This document shows positions 13,827 through 18,067 of a DNA stretch of 18,067 nt, in pieces. The position numbers and the translations under genes are program-made. This DNA is from an uncultured Peptoniphilus sp. (lineage in GTDB: Bacteria > Bacillota > Clostridia > Tissierellales > Peptoniphilaceae). The notes beneath the pieces are model-generated. The model did no database searches, was not told the DNA's origin, and was given only the letters and a program-made list of their open reading frames with translations. The stretch spans positions 1-18,067 of the forward strand of contig CAMYEJ010000009.1 of NCBI GenBank assembly GCA_947254665.1, given 5' to 3'. Each line of letters starts with the position of its first letter. The stretch's first letter is position 1.

Positions 13827-14956
13827 TCTCAAGTTCAAACTATCTATATGAATACAACGAAGGTAAATTAAATAAAATAAAGAAAGGTTCATTCTGGAAA
13901 AAATCCGGACCAAATTACGTCTACAAAGACACCTACCACGGCAAAGAAAAATTAGAATTTAAGGGAAATGTAATCGACTTCTCAGAAGATTACTTCATAG
14001 TCAAGACTAGATTTTTCCAAATGTACAAGGGAACCGACCTAGTGCGTACATTTAAATTTGATGTAAACTCAATCCAAGTTTTGAAAGAAAATATATATTC
14101 AAGACAAGGGGATATGAGATTTGCACCGGGCAACATCCTTATAGGATCATCAGAATTTGTGGCAATCTATGACGAAAGTTTAAATCCACTCTACGAAGTT
14201 ACAGCTCTAGAACTTGGAGTAAAAGAAATCATAGATGCTCGCATGATTGCTGAAGGACAAAAAGGAGCAGGTCACCTTAGAATAATCGCAAAGGACAATT
14301 TGACAGTACTAGAAATAAATCCAATCACAAAGATTGCCTACAACACAATCAACTTCAAGACCATGGGACTTATAGAAGGCATAAACGACTACGCCTTCAA
14401 TGTGAAGAACAGAGCCCAAGTGTTAAACGTGGAAGATAAAGTGGTGCTAGTTTTAAATGACCTTGGAATTATATTGATCTATGATGAATACTACAAATTC
14501 CAAGAAAAGATAGAACTTCTAAAGACTCCAATCGACTTCTTAACTCCATGTTTTGACGGAGTAGAAGGAATCAAAGAAGATGATTATAGACAATATATCG
14601 ACATGTACGGATCAAGAATGGAACACGAAAATATCAGAAGAATGGACAAGATCAACAAGACTGGTACATCTGTACTTAACATGGACGACCTACAAGAACT
14701 TACAGACGGAGTAATCATCTACGGAAGTAGAGACTGCGTTCACTGTGAAGGAGCCATAGACATGGTATCCGATGCCCACAAGGAATTTGATTTCAAATCC
14801 TACTACATGGACCTATCAGACGAAGAAATGTATAGAAAAGAAAAAGATATCAAATCTTATCCAACCACTGTAATTTTAAAGGATGGACAAGAAAAACATA
14901 GATTCGTAGGCAAACTAAACTACGAAGACTTCCTAGAAAAATTGGAGGAAGAATGA
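13814..14956 (+). CDS. Two-domain protein: unrecognised N-terminal domain plus C-terminal thioredoxin domain
   Basis: 380 residues. Residues 296-380 form a thioredoxin fold: strand GVIIYGSRD, active-site CVHC (Cys308, Cys311), and the cis-proline loop SYPTTVILKDG with Pro350. The CVHC pair and the missing WCGPC tryptophan set it apart from housekeeping thioredoxin. Residues 1-290 I do not recognise. They are rich in beta strands of the form hydrophobic-hydrophobic-G/N-x-x-x-hydrophobic-hydrophobic-Y-D (for example 107-126 and 210-233), which hints at a beta propeller. There is no signal peptide or membrane segment, so it is probably cytoplasmic. The start has AGGAG at 13801-13805. Its position right after the reductase-like gene suggests it receives electrons from it; its own target is unknown. 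Confidence 0.75.
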   Translation: MRLLISSSNYLYEYNEGKLNKIKKGSFWKKSGPNYVYKDTYHGKEKLEFKGNVIDFSEDYFIVKTRFFQMYKGTDLVRTFKFDVNSIQVLKENIYSRQGDMRFAPGNILIGSSEFVAIYDESLNPLYEVTALELGVKEIIDARMIAEGQKGAGHLRIIAKDNLTVLEINPITKIAYNTINFKTMGLIEGINDYAFNVKNRAQVLNVEDKVVLVLNDLGIILIYDEYYKFQEKIELLKTPIDFLTPCFDGVEGIKEDDYRQYIDMYGSRMEHENIRRMDKINKTGTSVLNMDDLQELTDGVIIYGSRDCVHCEGAIDMVSDAHKEFDFKSYYMDLSDEEMYRKEKDIKSYPTTVILKDGQEKHRFVGKLNYEDFLEKLEEE

Positions 14957-15570
14957 AAAAATTCGCAATCTTCGACTTCGATAAGACTATAACCGACAGA
15001 GATTCTATAAAGATTTTATGGCAGACCTATGGAAAGAAGATGGGAGCACGCTTCATTCTACAAGGAATATCCATCGGACTTAGCTTTATTGGGTACAAGT
15101 TCACCGGAGATTTCAATCCTACCAAGAATAAATTGGCAAAAATCTTTGACTATTTAACAGAAGAAGACATAGATGAATTTGTAAATGAAGCCTTGCCAAA
15201 ATACTACTACAAAGACGCACTTGAAGAATTAGAAGAATTAAAAAAAGATGGATTTGAGCTGCTACTAGTCAGCGCATCCTACGAAAATTACATGAAAAAA
15301 GTCGGGGACAACCTCGGCTTTGACTTTGTAATCGGGACCCGTCTCGGCAGATTAAACGAACTCATAGGAAACAACAACCGCAGAGAAGAAAAGGTAGCAC
15401 GCATAGAATCCTATTTAGAAAATATAAATGAAGCCATCGACTACGACAATTCCAGATCCTACTCCGACTCATATAGAGATGACAAGTACATGATGGAACT
15501 GACCGCCAATAGATACTTGATCAACTCTAACGTGAGAGAAGAAGGATTTAGAAACTTAGTGTGGAAATGA
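14953..15570 (+). CDS. HAD-IB family phosphatase (phosphoserine phosphatase-like)
   Basis: 205-residue haloacid dehalogenase-superfamily hydrolase. Motif I DFDKT gives the nucleophile Asp8 and acid Asp10, motif II is LLLVSAS with Ser107, the motif III lysine is probably Lys147, and motif IV is YSDSYRDDKYM with Asp172 and Asp176 or Asp177. A helical cap of about residues 20-90 lies between motifs I and II, including a short hydrophobic stretch (FILQGISIGLSFIGY) that belongs to the cap rather than spanning a membrane. Substrate is not predictable; relatives act on phosphoserine, phospholipid head groups or phosphosugars. GGAGGAAG (14944-14951) is the ribosome site, and the start overlaps the previous stop by 4 nt. 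Confidence 0.85.
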   Translation: MKKFAIFDFDKTITDRDSIKILWQTYGKKMGARFILQGISIGLSFIGYKFTGDFNPTKNKLAKIFDYLTEEDIDEFVNEALPKYYYKDALEELEELKKDGFELLLVSASYENYMKKVGDNLGFDFVIGTRLGRLNELIGNNNRREEKVARIESYLENINEAIDYDNSRSYSDSYRDDKYMMELTANRYLINSNVREEGFRNLVWK

Positions 15571-16607
15571 TACTGCACGTAGATATAGATGCATTTTACG
15601 CATCTGTTGAAGAATTAGACAATCCAAATTTAAAAGGAAAACCAGTAGTAGTTGGAGGTAGAAGCAGAAGAGGAGTCATAACCACCGCAAATTATGAAGC
15701 AAGAAAGTTTGGACTCCATTCCGCCATGCCCATTTTTATGGTGAGAAGACTCTGCCCACAAGTCATCATCGTGCCGGGGAGGATGTATCGCTACAAAGAA
15801 AAAAGCATCGAAGTATTCTCCATTTTAAAAACCTACGCAAAAGTAATAGAACAGGTCTCCATCGACGAAGCATACCTAGATATAACTGGCACAGAATACG
15901 GAAGAGAACTTGCAATGAAGATAAAATCAGAAGTCAAAGAAAAGACGGGTCTCACCATCTCAGTAGGACTCTCCTACAACAAATTTCTTGCGAAAATCGC
16001 ATCGGATTGGAACAAACCAGACGGATTTATGGAGATCAACGAAGACATGGTGCCGGAGATTTTATACGACCTGGACATTTCAAAAGTCCATGGCATTGGA
16101 AAAGTCTCAGAAGATAGACTAAGAGAGCTTGGAATAAATAATGTCAAGGATTTAATGAGTCTAAGCCGTGAGTACATGACCTTGGAATTTAACAAGATGG
16201 GACACGAACTCTACGACAGAATAAGAGGCATCGACAGAAGAGAAGTAAAAGGCGACAGAAAGAGGAAATCCATCGGAGTTGAGAGGACATTTACACCGAC
16301 GGGAGATGAGAAAATCCTCTACGAATATATTGACAGATTCTCAAAAGAACTCTCGGAAGATTTAAAACGGATAGACAAGTCCGCCATGACCATCACAATT
16401 AAAATAAAGACGGATAAATTTAAAATTCATACCATCTCCAAAACATTTTTGGAAAGCGTAGAAAAGTACGAAGATATAAAAAATATCGCAGAAGAACTCT
16501 ACGAAAAACTCGGAAATAGAGAAAGACTAAGGCTCCTTGGCATCACCGCATCGAGCCTAGTGGATAGAAAAAAGATACAGCTAAATTTTTGGGAGAACAA
16601 ATATTGA
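15567..16607 (+). CDS. dinB: DNA polymerase IV (Y family)
   Basis: Low-fidelity polymerase that copies past damaged bases and can cause untargeted mutations. The 346 residues match the family. Catalytic acidic residues are Asp6 in HVDIDAFYASVEE and Asp100-Glu101 in SIDEAYLD. A helix-hairpin-helix segment (VHGIGKVSEDRLRELGI) and the little-finger domain follow, and the C-terminus ends with QLNFW at 338-342, a good match to the beta-clamp binding pentapeptide. I chose the ATG at 15567, which shares ATGA with the previous stop as at other junctions; the GTG at 15561 would add two residues and has no better ribosome site. No LexA-type box was seen before it, so it would follow the operon rather than a classic SOS promoter. 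Confidence 0.96.
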   Translation: MILHVDIDAFYASVEELDNPNLKGKPVVVGGRSRRGVITTANYEARKFGLHSAMPIFMVRRLCPQVIIVPGRMYRYKEKSIEVFSILKTYAKVIEQVSIDEAYLDITGTEYGRELAMKIKSEVKEKTGLTISVGLSYNKFLAKIASDWNKPDGFMEINEDMVPEILYDLDISKVHGIGKVSEDRLRELGINNVKDLMSLSREYMTLEFNKMGHELYDRIRGIDRREVKGDRKRKSIGVERTFTPTGDEKILYEYIDRFSKELSEDLKRIDKSAMTITIKIKTDKFKIHTISKTFLESVEKYEDIKNIAEELYEKLGNRERLRLLGITASSLVDRKKIQLNFWENKY

Positions 16608-17014
16608 AAGACAAGAAACTCTTAGCAAAAGAACTGACAGGGCCATTTATCGAAGAAAATAACATCACCTATCTAGGAAGAGAAGGCGACGACTACAGGC
16701 TCAAGATGGAAGGGGACAAGAAACATCTAAACGCCTTTGGGATGTACCATGGCGGAGTCCTCTTCACCTTAGCGGACACAGCTGCGGGACTACTCATGAT
16801 AGACGATGGCAAAACCGCAGTGACCATGCAATCAAATGTCAACTTCGTTGGAAATATAAACGGAGGACCACTTTACACCCACACAAGATACATTCACAAA
16901 GGTACAACCACCTATGTAGTAGAAGCGGAAGTGAGGTCCGAAGAAGGGACACTACTGCTCATAGGAACATTTACATTTTACGCATCAAAAGCACTAAAAA
17001 TAGTTAATCTTTAG
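16604..17014 (+). CDS. PaaI-type hotdog thioesterase
   Basis: 136-residue single hotdog-fold protein that probably hydrolyses acyl-CoA or a related thioester. The signature HGGVLFTLADTAAG (49-62) gives the usual active-site His49, Gly50 and Asp58, and the strand TMQSNVNFVGNI with the later VVEAEVRSEEG are typical of PaaI relatives. I chose the TTG at 16604: GGGAG at 16591-16595 sits 8 nt upstream, and TTGA overlaps the dinB stop by 4 nt as at other junctions. The earlier in-frame TTG at 16589 would place the ribosome site inside the gene. Last gene of the operon; its terminator overlaps the stop codon. Substrate unknown. Confidence 0.88.
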   Translation: MKDKKLLAKELTGPFIEENNITYLGREGDDYRLKMEGDKKHLNAFGMYHGGVLFTLADTAAGLLMIDDGKTAVTMQSNVNFVGNINGGPLYTHTRYIHKGTTTYVVEAEVRSEEGTLLLIGTFTFYASKALKIVNL

Positions 17015-17045
17015 TTAATTTTAAAAGGTTAACTATTTTTTATTT
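16996..17045 (+). terminator. Terminator closing the seven-gene operon
   Basis: Inverted repeat AAAAATAGTTAA (16996-17007) and TTAACTATTTTT (17029-17040), 12 bp, followed by a T-rich run. A shorter alternative pairs TAGTTAA (17012-17018, starting at the stop codon) with TTAACTA (17029-17035). Both share the right arm. The stem is AT-rich, so strength is uncertain. Confidence 0.75.
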
Positions 17046-17126
17046 AAAAATTAAAAAAACATATGTGAAAAATTAGTAAAAATCAAAAGATTTAAATACA
17101 TTGATATTATATATATTGATAACATG

Positions 17127-17135
17127 TGATATAAT
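17127..17135 (+). promoter_or_regulatory. Extended -10 promoter of the surface-protein gene
   Basis: TGATATAAT (TATAAT at 17130-17135) with no convincing -35 box. Transcription from about 17142 would give a leader of roughly 135 nt before the start codon. I see no known riboswitch in that leader. Confidence 0.5.
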
Positions 17136-17276
17136 AATACTATATGTAAACTGATAAACTAGGATATTTGTACATAAATCAACTATCTACAAAATTATCA
17201 AGTTTAATAATATAAATAATCTATCGGATCTAGTATCTGGATAAAAGAGCTTATTCTAGTAGAAAAGGAGAAAAGT

Positions 17277-18067
17277 ATGGAACGATTAAGAGAGAGAAGC
17301 AAAAGAGCGTTGACATTATTTTTAGCGATAGTCATGATACTGACGTCGCTACCACTTGATGTACTTGCCAAGGTTAATTATGATGATTTATCAAATGACC
17401 AGCCAAAGATAGTCAACAAGAAGGTACCTGTTAAGGTTGCAAAACCAGAAGCAGGCAAGAAGGCTGAGGATCTAATAAAAAATCCAGAACAGCCAGCTAT
17501 CTATACACTGCGTACTGATTTTAAGGTACAAAGAGGCGAAAAGTATTATGTTGACTACCAACCATATATTGCAAGTGTAGGTGCAGCGGCCACAGCAGAT
17601 GAACAAAAAAAGGTCGATAAGACTATTAATATGCCAAAACTTGCTGGTTATGACGAACCACAAGATAATTTTACAATTAATTACAATACTGTAAAAAATG
17701 CTGCAGATGGAAAAAATAAAACAGGAAATGATGCTAACGGATTAAGATATTCTGATGAGCAAGAGTTTAGATACACTGCTAAAAGCAGTCAAATAAAAAT
17801 CAAACACGTCTTCCAAGCCTTAGAAGACTTTACTAAATATACAAATCCAGACGGAAGTGTTGGAGAGACTGGAGAGCTTATTACCACTCAAAATGGTAAT
17901 ACCGGATCTACCATGGAAGTAAGTCCTTTGCCTAAAAGTGATCCAAATCGAAAGGGCTTTGTTCCTGAAAGAGAATCAATTATTATGCAAGTTCCAGAAA
18001 ATGCCGAGAACTTCATATTGGAATATCGTTACAACCGTGCTCATTACAATGTAGTTTTTGATACTGC
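17277..18067 (+). CDS. Secreted surface protein, N-terminal 263 residues, cut by window edge
   Basis: Open to the window end without a stop. The start ATG has GGAG at 17267-17270 with 6 nt spacing. Residues 1-31 are a classic signal peptide: basic RLRERSKR, hydrophobic ALTLFLAIVMILTSLPL, and a likely cut after VLA (Ala31). The mature part is polar and rich in Lys, Asp, Asn and Thr (for example KVPVKVAKPEAGKKAED). Near the edge it reads ENFILEYRYNRAHYNVVFDT, which resembles the beginning of the tandem beta domains of Gram-positive adhesins. I cannot name the family. A sortase motif or repeats, if any, would lie beyond the window. The terminator before it and the long leader suggest its own transcription unit. 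Role in adhesion is inferred only from the secretion signal and composition. Confidence 0.8.
   Translation, partial: MERLRERSKRALTLFLAIVMILTSLPLDVLAKVNYDDLSNDQPKIVNKKVPVKVAKPEAGKKAEDLIKNPEQPAIYTLRTDFKVQRGEKYYVDYQPYIASVGAAATADEQKKVDKTINMPKLAGYDEPQDNFTINYNTVKNAADGKNKTGNDANGLRYSDEQEFRYTAKSSQIKIKHVFQALEDFTKYTNPDGSVGETGELITTQNGNTGSTMEVSPLPKSDPNRKGFVPERESIIMQVPENAENFILEYRYNRAHYNVVFDT

Noticed and set aside
14953..15570. Membrane segment in the HAD protein (residues 35-49)
   Set aside because: The stretch is short, contains polar residues and falls in the helical cap expected for HAD-IB enzymes.

Overview
The window is a compact, AT-rich, low-GC Firmicutes chromosome segment. The best guess is an anaerobic coccus or rod of the Tissierellia/Peptoniphilaceae group (Peptoniphilus, Anaerococcus or relatives). 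This rests on base composition, strong purine-rich Shine-Dalgarno sites, sigma-A promoters with TATAAT boxes, a tRNA-sensing T-box leader, the set of housekeeping genes and a Gram-positive-style secreted surface protein. The genus is an inference; no rRNA is present to fix it.

Layout. (1) 1-189, minus: 5' part of a DUF2007-type small protein that runs off the window. (2) 190-1345: a gene-free stretch of about 1.15 kb packed with palindromic and repeated DNA. It holds two copies of a 198-bp sequence (one difference), a larger element with roughly 50-bp inverted ends, two further long hairpins, and a 30-bp hairpin repeat that flanks the second 198-bp copy. (3) rpsD (ribosomal protein S4), minus strand, with its own terminator and promoter. 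(4) A plus-strand cluster mtaD-trpS-pepF. (5) A valine T-box leader followed by valS-ansA-histidine phosphatase, joined by 4-nt overlaps. (6) A single minus-strand gene for a small double-cysteine protein (CC/Se-motif type), whose terminator lies inside the 3' end of the opposing phosphatase gene. (7) A tight seven-gene plus-strand operon: beta-class DNA methyltransferase, Mrp-type Fe-S carrier ATPase, thioredoxin-reductase-like flavoprotein, a two-part protein ending in a CxxC thioredoxin domain, HAD phosphatase, DNA polymerase IV, hotdog thioesterase. Every junction overlaps, and the operon closes with a terminator at 16996-17045. (8) From 17277 to the edge: the N-terminus of a secreted surface protein with a signal peptide.

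How the genes fit together. Region 4 combines methylthioadenosine/S-adenosylhomocysteine deamination, tryptophan charging and peptide breakdown. Region 5 places asparaginase and a phosphatase behind a leader that senses uncharged tRNA-Val, so amino-acid starvation should raise all three. In region 7 the flavoprotein and the following thioredoxin-domain protein look like a reductase/substrate pair. The flavoprotein lacks the usual NADPH-recognition HRRxxxR motif, and its partner has an unfamiliar N-terminal domain of about 290 residues. This pair is the best candidate here for something undescribed, followed by the structured repeat island and by the divergent promoter pair at 10985-11036, which appears to give a leaderless methyltransferase transcript.

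All calls come from reading the sequence; no database search was possible.
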